This document shows positions 38,232 to 47,671 of a stretch of DNA of 64,000 bases, piece after piece (position 1 is the stretch's first letter; each line of letters starts with the position of its first letter). Source of the stretch: Enterococcus lactis (lineage in GTDB: Bacteria > Bacillota > Bacilli > Lactobacillales > Enterococcaceae); NCBI RefSeq assembly GCF_015751045.1, contig NZ_BNJW01000004.1:1-64000 (forward strand). Reading direction: 5' to 3'. Position numbers and translations under genes: made by a program. The notes under the pieces are model-generated. The model was not told the origin of the DNA. It searched no databases and worked only from the letters and a program-made list of their open reading frames with translations.

Positions 38232-38270
38232 AAAAAAACTTGGTACACGAATGTTGTACCAAGTTTTTTT
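38232..38270 (+). terminator. lacR terminator
   Basis: The stem AAAAAAACTTGGTAC with GTACCAAGTTTTTTT is the same as behind glpF, with a different nine-base loop. Confidence 0.88.
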
Positions 38271-38327
38271 GTTTTTATGGAATGTGTTTATTAATCAATT
38301 AAACATACATAGGTATAACTGTTTCTT

Positions 38328-39227
38328 TCAATACGAAATGATCGTCATCGCTTGTTCAAATTCCTCTTGCAAATGTTGTGTTTGATAGTGCTGGAAAGCT
38401 GGATGATGGGCACGCAAGAGTACACGTAATTTCATAGGATCATAGCTGTCTAACAACTGTTCTTTCAAAACAAAATCACGAGTCAGTTGCCATTCATAAT
38501 AATAACCGAATGGTCGACAACTATAAATTGCTCCATGGATCAACTGATCTTCGAACCGCCGATGCGTATGACCAAAAACTACTTGCTTGATATTTGAGTA
38601 ATGGTCTAATAATTTCCCGAATGATTCTGATCCTAAAAACGCATTTAATTTGTTCCAACGCTCATAAGGAGCAGATTGATACACGATAAATGCTCGTTTA
38701 GGAACGAAATGAGTGGATAGAATGACCTCAAGCTTTTTTGCTTCCAACTGGTCTAGCAAATTTTTTGCAGCTGCAAGCATTTCTGCATTGACCTCGAGAT
38801 CTGTTTTCCCACGCTGGATGAACCGATCATACCAATACAAACGTTTCATTCGTACGATTGCATCGTAATCTTTCAATTCGGAAAACTGATAGTCGTACCA
38901 GCCATTCATCCCTAAAAGAACGGTCTGCTCATTTAAAGCAATATACCGTTCATTTAAAAAATGTGGGTCTGGAAAATGGTCCATCATCTGTTCATTGGGC
39001 ACATCTGCCAACTCGTGATTGCCGAAATGAAAGGTCGTAGATAATCCTTTATTGACGAAAAATTCGACAACAGCTAGGCATCGATCTACTTTATTGGCCG
39101 TATCTCCGGCTAGATGAAGCCGAGTGATCTTGTGCTTTTGCAAAACTTGCCAAAGCTGCATCAGCTCTGATTCGCCGAATTTATTGATGTCCACATGTAA
39201 GTCGCTGATGATCGCCAATTTTCCCAT
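38328..39227 (-). CDS. Calcineurin-like metallophosphoesterase
   Basis: This cytosolic 299-residue enzyme has the dimetal motifs ISDLHVD at the start, LAGDTANK, FGNHELAD and a final VFGHTHRRFED. The spacing fits the phosphodiesterase/phosphatase superfamily rather than the nuclease SbcD. The substrate is unknown. It lies ten bases downstream of the HesB-like gene on the same strand and is probably co-transcribed with it. Confidence 0.85.
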   Translation of the reverse strand: MGKLAIISDLHVDINKFGESELMQLWQVLQKHKITRLHLAGDTANKVDRCLAVVEFFVNKGLSTTFHFGNHELADVPNEQMMDHFPDPHFLNERYIALNEQTVLLGMNGWYDYQFSELKDYDAIVRMKRLYWYDRFIQRGKTDLEVNAEMLAAAKNLLDQLEAKKLEVILSTHFVPKRAFIVYQSAPYERWNKLNAFLGSESFGKLLDHYSNIKQVVFGHTHRRFEDQLIHGAIYSCRPFGYYYEWQLTRDFVLKEQLLDSYDPMKLRVLLRAHHPAFQHYQTQHLQEEFEQAMTIISY

Positions 39228-39236
39228 TTTATCCCT

Positions 39237-39593
39237 CTAGTCTTTTCGAACAACTTGCAAGTTGCCTTTTCTCAAACCGCTTGGTCCTTTTAATTGTAAA
39301 CTATTGTAAGTTGGTTCTAAAGCAAGTGTTGATGGATCATCCATGTAAAGTATTGCACTGTCTTTGATTTTGATTGGTCCAACTGGTGTATCAGCCACTA
39401 CAGAATAAAGACTTAGATCTTTTTGTGTATCTTTTTTAACAATGATCAATCGAAATGCCGTGTCTAATTGGCAACTGACTTGGCTTTCTGCAAATGGACC
39501 GTCGCCGTTTTCGATATCTAATAAAAGTTGATCATCTGCTTCTAATTTATTTTTCAATACTTCTTGCGCTTCTTTTGTCACTTCTAATTTCAT
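39237..39593 (-). CDS. HesB/IscA-like (YqkB-type) protein
   Basis: The 118-residue protein from ATG 39593 (MKLEVTKEAQEVLKNK) has the beta-rich HesB/IscA fold, seen in CQLDTAFRLIIV and GPIKIKDSAILYMDD. GAGGTG precedes the start. It carries only one cysteine, so the three-cysteine iron-sulfur scaffold site of true A-type carriers is missing, as in YqkB-like relatives. A role in Fe-S metabolism is therefore family-based and weak. Confidence 0.75.
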   Translation of the reverse strand: MKLEVTKEAQEVLKNKLEADDQLLLDIENGDGPFAESQVSCQLDTAFRLIIVKKDTQKDLSLYSVVADTPVGPIKIKDSAILYMDDPSTLALEPTYNSLQLKGPSGLRKGNLQVVRKD

Positions 39594-39656
39594 CTGTATC
39601 ACCTCACGTCATAGAATAATCACTTTATTCATCAGATGCAACTAATTTGTCTGGTT

Positions 39657-40238
39657 TTAGCTGTTTCTTGTTTGTTGGAGAGCCAACCATTCGGATTTTG
39701 TGATTCCTCTTATCACTAAAGAAACCACTTCGCCATTTCTTCGCTCAGCATCTGGGATCAATCCTTCTTTTTTCATATGTAACTTCTCCATTACCCGTCC
39801 CGAATTGGAATTTCTCACGTCATGGGTAGCAAAGATCCTTACAAGATCTAATTTTTCGAAACCTAGTTTCAGCAAAGCAGCAGTAGCTTCAGGCATATAG
39901 CCATTTCCCCAATAGGCAGAATTGAGCGCATATCCGATTTCGGCAGTCCCGTTATGGTCATTCACACGAATATCTGTCGTTCCGATCAGTTTACCTGATT
40001 TTTTTAGTTCTATACCATATTTTCCTAAAGGGTCCTTTATAAAGGATGTAGCAATAGTTGCTCTTGTTTCTGCTAATGATTGGTTTGCGGGAAAGAGGAA
40101 CCGTGTCGTTACCTCATCACTTGCATATTCATATACATCCTCTGTATCTGCTAAAGTGACGGGTCGTAAAATAAGTCGTTCTGTTTCTATCCATTGATTT
40201 TCTGCCAGTACAAGGTCTGTTTTAATTTCTTCTCCCAT
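39657..40238 (-). CDS. GNAT-family N-acetyltransferase, RimJ/RimL-like
   Basis: This 193-residue acetyl-CoA-dependent transferase begins with ETERLILRPVTLADTEDVYEY, typical of the RimJ/RimL (Acetyltransf_3) group. The acetyl-CoA loop region is GYALNSAYWGNGYMPEATAA and NSNSGRVMEKLHMKKEG. Substrates in this group range from ribosomal protein N-termini to small amines and are not predictable here. It stands just upstream of the HesB-like gene. Confidence 0.88.
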   Translation of the reverse strand: MGEEIKTDLVLAENQWIETERLILRPVTLADTEDVYEYASDEVTTRFLFPANQSLAETRATIATSFIKDPLGKYGIELKKSGKLIGTTDIRVNDHNGTAEIGYALNSAYWGNGYMPEATAALLKLGFEKLDLVRIFATHDVRNSNSGRVMEKLHMKKEGLIPDAERRNGEVVSLVIRGITKSEWLALQQTRNS

Positions 40239-40467
40239 CTAAATCCGCTTCTTTCGTTATTTTTTCTCTACTATAGCGAAGCAGGCTCCAAAAAGCAACC
40301 TGTTATTTGTCCAACCTTATCCATTCCTTAAATAACAAAGTATATTCTAAAAAATAAACATCCCTTAATAACTATTGGAAAAAGAATAACTTTTTGTTCA
40401 CGGATTATTAACAACTCTTCGGTAAAGTAAACTTATCAAATAAAAAGACTTCTTTGGAGGAATCACT

Positions 40468-40764
40468 ATGAAAGAATATATAAAAAGTATCTATTTTATC
40501 AAAGAAACACAAAACATCGAGGGTTCTTATATTGAAGTAAAAACACTTTTTGTCAATGAAGATAAAACAAAAGCATTGGATATCTATAAAAAATTAGCTG
40601 CAAAACAAACGAATAGTTTCGGATTGATATTAAGCGAGTATAAGATCAAAGCAGAAGAAAGTTATTTCTATCAATTATTAAAACGTTGGAGTAAGCTTCC
40701 TGCCGATTTTTATCGAAAAATGCAGATCATCAACTATCAACCGCTTGCTGAGACACATGCGTGA
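40468..40764 (+). CDS. Hypothetical protein, 98 residues
   Basis: ATG 40468 has GGAGGA seven bases upstream. The product (MKEYIKSIYFIKETQNIEGS...) is lysine- and tyrosine-rich, has no signal peptide or membrane segment, and is probably a small cytoplasmic protein. I do not recognise it. It is a lone plus-strand gene between minus-strand neighbours, followed by a repeat fragment and a strong terminator. Confidence 0.7.
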   Translation: MKEYIKSIYFIKETQNIEGSYIEVKTLFVNEDKTKALDIYKKLAAKQTNSFGLILSEYKIKAEESYFYQLLKRWSKLPADFYRKMQIINYQPLAETHA

Positions 40765-40768
40765 ATAA

Positions 40769-40800
40769 AGGTTGTGAAATCAGCACTTTAACCTGTGTAT
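40769..40800 (+). repeat. Dispersed repeat, partial copy
   Basis: AGGTTGTGAAATCAGCACTTTAA matches the opening of copy 1 at 578. Similarity fades after about 30 bases, so only one arm is left. Confidence 0.6.
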
Positions 40801-40830
40801 TAAAGAAAAAAGATTTCCCAAACACATAAA

Positions 40831-40879
40831 AACCTACCGCTAAAAGTTAGCTGGAAAATCTAACTTTTAGAGGTAGGTT
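40831..40879. terminator. Long bidirectional terminator
   Basis: AACCTACC pairs with GGTAGGTT, and CTAAAAGTTAG with CTAACTTTTAG, around a nine-base loop. T-rich sequence lies on both sides. It separates the hypothetical gene at 40468 from the siderophore operon end. Confidence 0.88.
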
Positions 40880-40903
40880 CAATTTTTTCGATTATTTTTG
40901 ATT

Positions 40904-41854
40904 CTACTTAAATGCTTGATCCACATCTTCGATCATCAGTTTCATTGACTCTAAACCGCCCCCGCTTAAATACCAGACATCTGGTTCAAGAGAGATGATC
41001 TGCTGATTTTTACCAGCATTCGTTTGTGCTACCAGTTCATTGGCAGAAATATCATCTTTGCTGTCGTCTCCACCAATAGCTTTTGTTCGGTCTACCACAA
41101 ATAAGATATCCGGATTTTTTTCTAGCACATATTCATAAGAAACACTTTGACCGTGAGTGGATGCTTCGATTTGATCATCCGTTTGTTCAAAGCCAAATAA
41201 ATCATGGATGAAACCAAATCTAGAACCTGATCCGTAGGCTGACAATTGCCCTTCATTCACAAGTGTGACTAGTGCTTTTTTATCAGACGCTTCTGCTTTC
41301 TTTTTCGTCTGATCGATTGCATTGGATAATTCCTCTAATTGAGTTTTGGCTTCTTCTTGCTTCCCAAAGATTTCCCCTAAAGTAGTGACATTTTGCTGGA
41401 AAGATTCCCATGGCTTTTTCGCATCTAAAGAAAGGAAAATAGTCGGAGCGATTTGACTTAGATCTTTTTGAAACTCTCTTTGCCGGCCAGAAATGATGAT
41501 CAGATCTGGCTGAAGCTGATTGATTTTTTCTAAGTCTGGTTCTTTGATCCCACCTGCTGATTCTACTTTTTTATAGGAGGAAAGATACTCAGGAAGGCTG
41601 CTCGTAGCTGCTCCAACTACCTTATCTCCAACACCAAGAGCATCCATCGTATCTAAAGAACCATTGTCGAATACGACGACTTTTTCAGGATTCTTTGGCA
41701 CCTCGATTTGATCGCCATTACTGTCTTTTATCGTTAATGCTGTTTCAGCTTGCGTACTTTTCTTTGTATCTGCCTGACTGGTGTTGTTACTATTTCCACA
41801 TGCTGCTAAACCAAATGATGCTAGAATCAAGATACCTACTACTAATTTTTTCAT
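40904..41854 (-). CDS. Siderophore ABC importer, substrate-binding lipoprotein
   Basis: This FatB/YclQ-like lipoprotein captures ferric siderophore at the cell surface. ATG 41854 (MKKLVVGILILASFG) has AGGAGAG upstream, giving 316 residues; the lipobox is LAAC. The periplasmic-binding-protein fold III has IEVPKNPEKVVVFDNGSLDT and SAGGIKEPDLEKINQLQPDLI. It closes the four-gene operon behind the Fur box. The exact siderophore (catecholate or petrobactin type) is inferred from family resemblance. Confidence 0.92.
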   Translation of the reverse strand: MKKLVVGILILASFGLAACGNSNNTSQADTKKSTQAETALTIKDSNGDQIEVPKNPEKVVVFDNGSLDTMDALGVGDKVVGAATSSLPEYLSSYKKVESAGGIKEPDLEKINQLQPDLIIISGRQREFQKDLSQIAPTIFLSLDAKKPWESFQQNVTTLGEIFGKQEEAKTQLEELSNAIDQTKKKAEASDKKALVTLVNEGQLSAYGSGSRFGFIHDLFGFEQTDDQIEASTHGQSVSYEYVLEKNPDILFVVDRTKAIGGDDSKDDISANELVAQTNAGKNQQIISLEPDVWYLSGGGLESMKLMIEDVDQAFK

Positions 41855-41876
41855 CTCTTCTCTCCTAATGTTAGTT

Positions 41877-42632
41877 TTAGAAATAAAGACAGAATCTGCG
41901 GCCTTCAATCTCACAAATCCGTATGTCCATTTCGTACAATTCATCCAATACATCTTTTTTTATCATTTCTTGGGTCGTTCCTTGCGTAAATAACCGCCCC
42001 TCTTTCATTGCAACAATCTCGTCTGCATAACTTGCAGCAAAGTTGATATCATGAAGAACGATAACAATCGTTTTCCCAATTTCTTGTACTAACTTTTTCA
42101 AAATCTGCATGATTTGAACAGCAAAATTCATATCTAGATTGTTCAAAGGTTCATCCAGTAAAATATAATCCGTGTCTTGCGCTAGTACCATTGCAATATA
42201 CGCACGTTGGAGTTGACCTCCTGAAAGAGTGTCAATCGATTGATCTGCTATTTCTTCTAACCCGAGGTGTTCCAGTGATTCCTGAACGATTTTTTGATCT
42301 CTTGTCGTCAATTTTCCTTTCGTATAAGGAAATCGTCCAAATTCTACTAATTCTTTCACGGTGATTTGGACATTTATTTCATTCGATTGTCGTAGGATCG
42401 ATAATTTTTTGGCTAATTCATTGGATTTCCAAGCCTTTACTTCGTTATGGTCTAAATAGATTTCACCTGTATCTTTTGGTATCAAACGACTGATCATCGA
42501 CAACACCGTTGACTTTCCAGCACCATTTGGACCGATAAAAGCAGTCAACTTCTTTTCAGGAATCGTTAACTGTACATCTTTGACCACTGATTTTCCATGG
42601 TACAGTTTATGGACCTTTTGTAAATCGATCAT
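41877..42632 (-). CDS. Siderophore ABC importer, ATP-binding protein
   Basis: The 251-residue ATPase powers the importer. Walker A is GPNGAGKST, the signature LSGGQLQRAYIAM, and Walker B LLDEPLNNLD, with the H-loop in VLHDINFA. It resembles FatE/YclP of the FecE family. The start overlaps the permease stop as ATGA, so they are coupled. A 314-codon alternative reading into the lipoprotein gene was not needed. Confidence 0.93.
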   Translation of the reverse strand: MIDLQKVHKLYHGKSVVKDVQLTIPEKKLTAFIGPNGAGKSTVLSMISRLIPKDTGEIYLDHNEVKAWKSNELAKKLSILRQSNEINVQITVKELVEFGRFPYTKGKLTTRDQKIVQESLEHLGLEEIADQSIDTLSGGQLQRAYIAMVLAQDTDYILLDEPLNNLDMNFAVQIMQILKKLVQEIGKTIVIVLHDINFAASYADEIVAMKEGRLFTQGTTQEMIKKDVLDELYEMDIRICEIEGRRFCLYF

Positions 42633-43585
42633 AGGATACTCTTCCTTTCGCGAATCAATTTTGTGACAAAATAAATTCCTCCGACAAATTCAACGACGAC
42701 ACTCACTGTTGTATTCCAGCCGAAAACCTGCTCTACTGCGAGCTGTCCGCCTGTCAGAAACAGCATAGCTACCAGAAAACTTCCGATAAATAGCTGACCA
42801 TGACGATAAGTAGAAAATACACGGTAACTGACATTTGCGACAATAAACCCTAAAAAAGTAACTGGACCCACAAGAGCCGTTGATGTTCCTGTCAAAAGAC
42901 TGACACAACACAAAATCAAAAATTCAAATCGATCTGTGTCTATCCCAAGGTTTACAGCTTGTTCATTCCCAAGATGGAAAACGTCTAGCACATGTCGATA
43001 TCGAAATAACAGGAACCAGCAGCCGATAATGATCAAAGAAGCAGGCAAAAGATACTGGCTTTGGATATTGCCAAAACTTGCAAATAATCTCCCTTGAAGC
43101 AAATCATATTCATTCGGATCCATGATGACTTGTAAAAAGGTACTGACACTACCAAAAAGCGTGCCTAAAATCATCCCTGACATCAGTAACAAAAAAAGAT
43201 TTGCTTTCATTTTTTTCAAAAGAAAGAAAAATAACAACAGACTCAACCCGACCATCAGCCCAACGTTCAATAAGAAAAAACCTGTACCTGTCTGCTGAAG
43301 CATCGTCACTCCTCCGATAAAGAAGAAAAGGACCGTTTGGACAAGGACATATAACGACTCAAGTCCCAATACGGAAGGAGTCAAAAACTGGTTATGCGTA
43401 ATTGTCTGAAAGCTGATCGTAGCACTACTGACAGCTAGCGAGACAAGGATAAATGCAAAAATTTTCTTACTCCTCAATGCCCACGCAAAATGCCAGTTTC
43501 CATATGTATGGATCGTCAAGTACACTCCTGTAACAAATAGAACTAGAACAAGCATACCAATAAAAATAGACGGCTTTTTAAGCAT
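42629..43585 (-). CDS. Siderophore ABC importer, permease 2
   Basis: The 318-residue FecCD-family permease has about nine helices. The ATPase-contact region is HLGNEQAVNLGIDTDRFEF, and the conserved GPVTFLGFIVANVSYR follows. It corresponds to YclO/FatC. The first eight bases overlap the end of the preceding permease gene. Confidence 0.92.
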   Translation of the reverse strand: MLKKPSIFIGMLVLVLFVTGVYLTIHTYGNWHFAWALRSKKIFAFILVSLAVSSATISFQTITHNQFLTPSVLGLESLYVLVQTVLFFFIGGVTMLQQTGTGFFLLNVGLMVGLSLLLFFFLLKKMKANLFLLLMSGMILGTLFGSVSTFLQVIMDPNEYDLLQGRLFASFGNIQSQYLLPASLIIIGCWFLLFRYRHVLDVFHLGNEQAVNLGIDTDRFEFLILCCVSLLTGTSTALVGPVTFLGFIVANVSYRVFSTYRHGQLFIGSFLVAMLFLTGGQLAVEQVFGWNTTVSVVVEFVGGIYFVTKLIRERKSIL

Positions 43586-44537
43586 ATCGTCGCCCCCTTA
43601 TCAGAAGATAAAGGAAGATAGCCCCACCGATGATTCCAACGATCACACTGACTGGTATTTCATAAGGAAAAATCAACACGCGAGCGACAAGATCGCAAAA
43701 TACTAAGAACAAACTACCTGCTAAAGCAGTTACGCCAATGGTTTTGTGCACTTGATCTCCATATATTTTAGAGACAAGATTCGGAATGATCACTCCGATA
43801 AAAGGAATGCTTCCTACCATGATCAACATGACTGCACTAGCCAATGAAACCAAGCCAATACCTAAAAGCTGCATCTTCTGGTAATCTATTCCCAAATTTA
43901 CTGCAAATGATTCGCCCAGACCAATGATCATAAATCGGTAAGCAAATAGCCAAACCAAGAGCAGCAATGGAACAACAGCATACAGTAACTCATAATTTCC
44001 ACGTATCACAGTCGCAAAATTCCCTTGAAGCCACGAAGTCATATTTTGTACCAACTGGAATTGATAAGCAAAAAAAGTAGCAACTGAACCAATGATATTC
44101 CCTAACATGACCCCAATCAACGGAAGCATCAATTGATTTTTCTGGGGGAACAATCGCGTAAGGGATAAAAAAAGCAATGTTCCTGCGAAAGCAAAGCAAA
44201 ATGCAGTCAAGGATCGGACAATCAAGGATGCCCCAGGTAGGAAAATCATGGCCACTAAAATACCTAAACGCGCACTATCCATCGTGCCCGCAGTCGTCGG
44301 TGAAACAAATTTATTTTGGGTCAAATGTTGCATGATCAACCCACAAATGCTACTAGTCGCTCCCACAAGGATCAAACAAATCGTTCGCGGCAAACGAGTC
44401 GCTAGCAAGATTTGTAAACTTTGCCCATTTAACTGGAGCAATTCTGACAATTGTACATTCGATACTCCAATGAACAATGAAATACTACTTAAAATAACTA
44501 ATAATGCTACTAGTCGTCCGTAGCGCATCCAATCCAC
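43578..44537 (-). CDS. Siderophore ABC importer, permease 1
   Basis: The 319-residue FecCD-family permease corresponds to YclN/FatD and opens the operon. The coupling region GLGESFAVNLGIDYQKMQ and the GSIPFIGVIIPNLVSK motif are clear. ATG 44537 lies just after a Fur box and promoter, so iron should repress the unit. Confidence 0.92.
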   Translation of the reverse strand: MDWMRYGRLVALLVILSSISLFIGVSNVQLSELLQLNGQSLQILLATRLPRTICLILVGATSSICGLIMQHLTQNKFVSPTTAGTMDSARLGILVAMIFLPGASLIVRSLTAFCFAFAGTLLFLSLTRLFPQKNQLMLPLIGVMLGNIIGSVATFFAYQFQLVQNMTSWLQGNFATVIRGNYELLYAVVPLLLLVWLFAYRFMIIGLGESFAVNLGIDYQKMQLLGIGLVSLASAVMLIMVGSIPFIGVIIPNLVSKIYGDQVHKTIGVTALAGSLFLVFCDLVARVLIFPYEIPVSVIVGIIGGAIFLYLLIRGRRYA

Positions 44538-44546
44538 CTTTCTAAT

Positions 44547-44595
44547 TGAGAATGATTTTCATTCTTATTTTAAGTGAATCGTTGAACAAAAGCAA
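44547..44595 (-). promoter_or_regulatory. Fur box and promoter of the siderophore operon
   Basis: TGAGAATGATTTTCATTCTTA (44547-44567) is a near-perfect Fur box. On the minus strand TTGCTT (44595-44590) and TAAAAT (44572-44567) are spaced 17 bases. The box therefore begins at the -10 element and covers the transcription start. Confidence 0.88.
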
Positions 44596-44634
44596 CCGCT
44601 TTTTCATATGTTTTAGGTATTATTGGGAATATGC

Positions 44635-44640
44635 TATAAT
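44635..44640 (+). promoter_or_regulatory. Extended -10 promoter of yueI
   Basis: TGC-TATAAT is an extended -10 element. It lies 38 bases before the start codon. The matching -35 is poor (TTTAGG), as is usual for this class. Confidence 0.6.
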
Positions 44641-44677
44641 CGTAAGAAAGACAAAGAGAAGAAGGAGGGTATTTTTT

Positions 44678-45130
44678 ATGGCACAAGATGATGTAAAAAG
44701 CCATTTGGATAAGGGACTTTATGGTACACCTTTAGTGAACCCTGAAGAACAGCATAAATATTTAGGGACATTCAGGGAACGTTGCTATCTTAGTATGACT
44801 GTTGCTGAAATGATCCAACCGAAAAACAAAGAAAACTTTTTAAAAGAACTCAAAAAACATCCAGATGCTTCCATACTCTTGAATGGGGCTCTACCCCTTT
44901 CTGTCCAAAACCAATATATCCAGCTAGCAACGAAAAACAATAGCCGTTTCACTGTAGTCAACGATCACGTCACTGCAAATCCTGAGGAATTCGGATTGCT
45001 CTTAACAGCAAAAGAAGCAGTAAATGAACCTGTGATCGATATCGAAAAAAAATACCCAGAAGAAAACTCTTCGCCAGCTGAAAAAGAAAAACCAAAAAAG
45101 AAAAAAAGCTTCTGGGATCGTTTATTTTAA
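44678..45130 (+). CDS. yueI: YueI-family protein (DUF1694)
   Basis: The 150-residue protein from ATG 44678 (MAQDDVKSHLDKGLYGTP) has AAGGAGGG upstream. The core matches DUF1694: GTFRERCYLSMTVAEM, then ILLNGALPLSVQNQYIQ, then FTVVNDH. A lysine- and proline-rich tail ends KKKKSFWDRLF. The function of the family is unknown. It is divergent from the siderophore operon and convergent with gshF. Confidence 0.88.
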   Translation: MAQDDVKSHLDKGLYGTPLVNPEEQHKYLGTFRERCYLSMTVAEMIQPKNKENFLKELKKHPDASILLNGALPLSVQNQYIQLATKNNSRFTVVNDHVTANPEEFGLLLTAKEAVNEPVIDIEKKYPEENSSPAEKEKPKKKKSFWDRLF

Positions 45131-45160
45131 AACGAAAAAACACATAAATTTTTACATGCA

Positions 45161-45214
45161 AAAAAGCTTTTGAACAGATTGACAACAAATAGGACAATCT
45201 GTCAAAAGCTTTTT
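45161..45214. terminator. Bidirectional terminator between yueI and gshF
   Basis: AAAAAGCTTTTGA pairs with TCAAAAGCTTTTT (with bulges), and ACAGATTG with CAATCTGT. Both convergent genes end within 35 bases. Confidence 0.85.
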
Positions 45215-45217
45215 CGT

Positions 45218-47485
45218 TTAAAATATTTCAGGATATAACAATTTCAATACATTCATCGTCAATCTTCTGCCTTTTCCTGCAAAAGGATAAACATGCATAT
45301 GCATCGCTGGATTGAAATTTGCTTCGATGATCCCGTATGCTTTTTTATCGGTTGTAGGATCGATTTCTTTATCTGGTATGATCAAATCAATACCACTGAT
45401 TTTAGCTCCTAGTGCTTCTACCGCAGAAACGGCGATTTTTTTGTAAGCTTCAGAAAATTCATCCGTCATATCGATCGAATCACCGCCCGTACTGATATTT
45501 GAGTTCTCCCTTAGATAAACAATTTGATTGGCTTGAGGAACTGATTCGATCGTTAACCCTTGTTCTTTCAACATCAATTGTTCTAATTCGCCTAATTGGA
45601 TCAATTCCAACGGTGCACGATGATTCGTTCCACGCAAAGGGTCACTATTTTTTTCTTCAACAAGTTCTTTCACTGTTCGGATACCGTCACCAATAACATT
45701 AGCAGGGACTCGCAACATGATGGCTTGGACTTCTCCATCAATTACAAAGAAACGATATTCCGTTCCCGGCATAAATTCTTCTACTAAAACCGAGCTGTCT
45801 TCACGAAAAGCAATCGCCAATCCTGCTTGATAATCCTCCAGATCAGCCCCTTCCTTGAAAATCGTGATACCTAACCCGTAATTTGTGGACTTAGGTTTGA
45901 TCACAAAGGCCTGATCGGCAAATCTTGGATAAGCTTTTACGGCTTCTTCCATGGATGAAAATTCTGCGCCTCCTGGTACTCGGAACCCAGTTTCTTTTAA
46001 AACTTTTTTCGTTACTGTTTTGTTTTCCATGATAAGTGGAACGATATAGCTGTCCTTACTTGTCATGTTTGCATTTTTCACATATTCTACATGGTCTTGG
46101 TATTGCAGACGCAAAAATTGATCCGACTCATCTAATACTTTGACTTGGACACCTTTTTGGATGGCATCGAACATAAATATCTGAGTAGAAAGTTCCATTT
46201 CGCGAAAACCGGCCAACTGATAGGGACGTTCATGACTTTCTTTATAATATTGATGCCCCAATGCCACAGCAACTTCTTGCTGGCTCGATAGCTGTGCTTC
46301 TTGATAGAGTTTCGCTGCTAACGTTTGTTCGGGATGATCCATTTGAGTCAATGCTTCCTCCACTAAATAAAGAGAATCCAACCAATCCAATTCAACCAGC
46401 ATTTGCTTCATCCCTTCAAGGATTTCTTTACCTTCTTGATGAAATTCAGTCTGATGTGATGGTTGTTCTAGTGCTACTTTGTTATTTCGAGTCGTACCTT
46501 CTGCCACCCATTGGTCACTGTCTTCTTTTTCTTCTGTCCATAGCATATACATCAGGAATAATTGTAAGAAACGAACTTGTTCCGGATTGATTCCCAGCCT
46601 TGCGTAAGGGTTCAGATCGATATTCCGCAATTCAATATAACGAACGCCTGTTTTTGCCAGATCTGCGACTTTCTTTCCGCCTCGGAAACGAAGCGGTGTA
46701 TAAAATTCTTTCTCCTCCGAAAGTTTCCCTTCTTCGATCATTCGCTCAATATCTGCTAAATACTGTTTCATGGAAGCATAGGAAACTTTCACATTTGGAT
46801 GATTCGTGTAGCCTAGCGCACTGTTTCGAATACTGCGAACAGGTTCTTGCGGATGCGATTCATTTATAAAATAGTTTTTCTCACTCATCGGTGAAGCACC
46901 AAATAAATAAGTGATCATCCAGCGATAGCGTAAAAAATTTCTCGCTGTTTTCAAATAAAGTTCTGTTTTGAATTCAGAAAAATCCTGAAATTCTTCCTGA
47001 TGGCTGAACAATGTTCTTAACAATTCGTCACCAAATTCAAAATTGAAATGGATGCCGCTTACCATTTGTTTTCGCTTCCCGTATTCTTTTGCTAAATAAC
47101 GTCGATACAAAACATCTTCGAAATTTTTTAATTTTGCAATAATGATTTCTTCGTCTTTTTCCGGTAAGGCAGGTGGCAAACTTAATGGCCAGATCATCTC
47201 TTCTTTCGGTATAGAACGAGCAGTCACATCATAAACAGCAGCCAGATACTGAAATAATTCGGGAATAGAATCGGTAACAGGGGTGATCATCTCTGTTTGT
47301 GTTTCGCTAAAATCTGTTTGGATATAGGGGTGATAAGATCGATCGCCAAAGATTGCTGGATGATCGGTTTTTGCTAGATTTCCTGCAAGATCAACCCGCT
47401 GTCCTTCCCGTTCTATACCAAATCGAGCTTGGTCGATAAAAGGGCGCGCATTGTCATGCAATAATAATTGCTTAAAATTCATCAT
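45218..47485 (-). CDS. gshF: Bifunctional glutamate-cysteine ligase/glutathione synthetase GshF
   Basis: GshF makes glutathione in one polypeptide, as known in Listeria, streptococci and enterococci. The 755 residues split into an N-terminal gamma-glutamylcysteine ligase (FGIEREGQR near residue 22, with GIHFNFEF and RYIELRNIDLNPY) and a C-terminal ATP-grasp glutathione synthetase from about 490 (VIKPKSTNYGLGITIF, VLVEEFMPGTEYRFF). GGAGG lies seven bases upstream of ATG 47485. TATAAT with TTCTTT spaced 17 bases lies just before. It is monocistronic. Confidence 0.97.
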   Translation of the reverse strand: MMNFKQLLLHDNARPFIDQARFGIEREGQRVDLAGNLAKTDHPAIFGDRSYHPYIQTDFSETQTEMITPVTDSIPELFQYLAAVYDVTARSIPKEEMIWPLSLPPALPEKDEEIIIAKLKNFEDVLYRRYLAKEYGKRKQMVSGIHFNFEFGDELLRTLFSHQEEFQDFSEFKTELYLKTARNFLRYRWMITYLFGASPMSEKNYFINESHPQEPVRSIRNSALGYTNHPNVKVSYASMKQYLADIERMIEEGKLSEEKEFYTPLRFRGGKKVADLAKTGVRYIELRNIDLNPYARLGINPEQVRFLQLFLMYMLWTEEKEDSDQWVAEGTTRNNKVALEQPSHQTEFHQEGKEILEGMKQMLVELDWLDSLYLVEEALTQMDHPEQTLAAKLYQEAQLSSQQEVAVALGHQYYKESHERPYQLAGFREMELSTQIFMFDAIQKGVQVKVLDESDQFLRLQYQDHVEYVKNANMTSKDSYIVPLIMENKTVTKKVLKETGFRVPGGAEFSSMEEAVKAYPRFADQAFVIKPKSTNYGLGITIFKEGADLEDYQAGLAIAFREDSSVLVEEFMPGTEYRFFVIDGEVQAIMLRVPANVIGDGIRTVKELVEEKNSDPLRGTNHRAPLELIQLGELEQLMLKEQGLTIESVPQANQIVYLRENSNISTGGDSIDMTDEFSEAYKKIAVSAVEALGAKISGIDLIIPDKEIDPTTDKKAYGIIEANFNPAMHMHVYPFAGKGRRLTMNVLKLLYPEIF

Positions 47486-47628
47486 TAAGTGACCTCCAAT
47501 TCATATGAATCTAATTATAATCAAAAAGTCTAAGAAAAAGAACGAAATTGTTTGAGAACCGCTTACAAATAAGTATAAAAATGAAGGCATCAAAAACACA
47601 GCTATGTTAAAAATAATCATTCAAACAA

Positions 47629-47654
47629 GGAGCTGCAACTTTTGTCACAGCTCC
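47629..47654 (-). terminator. Probable terminator downstream of ftsY
   Basis: GGAGCTG (47629-47635) pairs with CAGCTCC (47648-47654). The minus-strand T-run is short (TTGTTTG), so strength is doubtful. Confidence 0.5.
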
Positions 47655-47671
47655 TGCTTTTTAGACATGGG

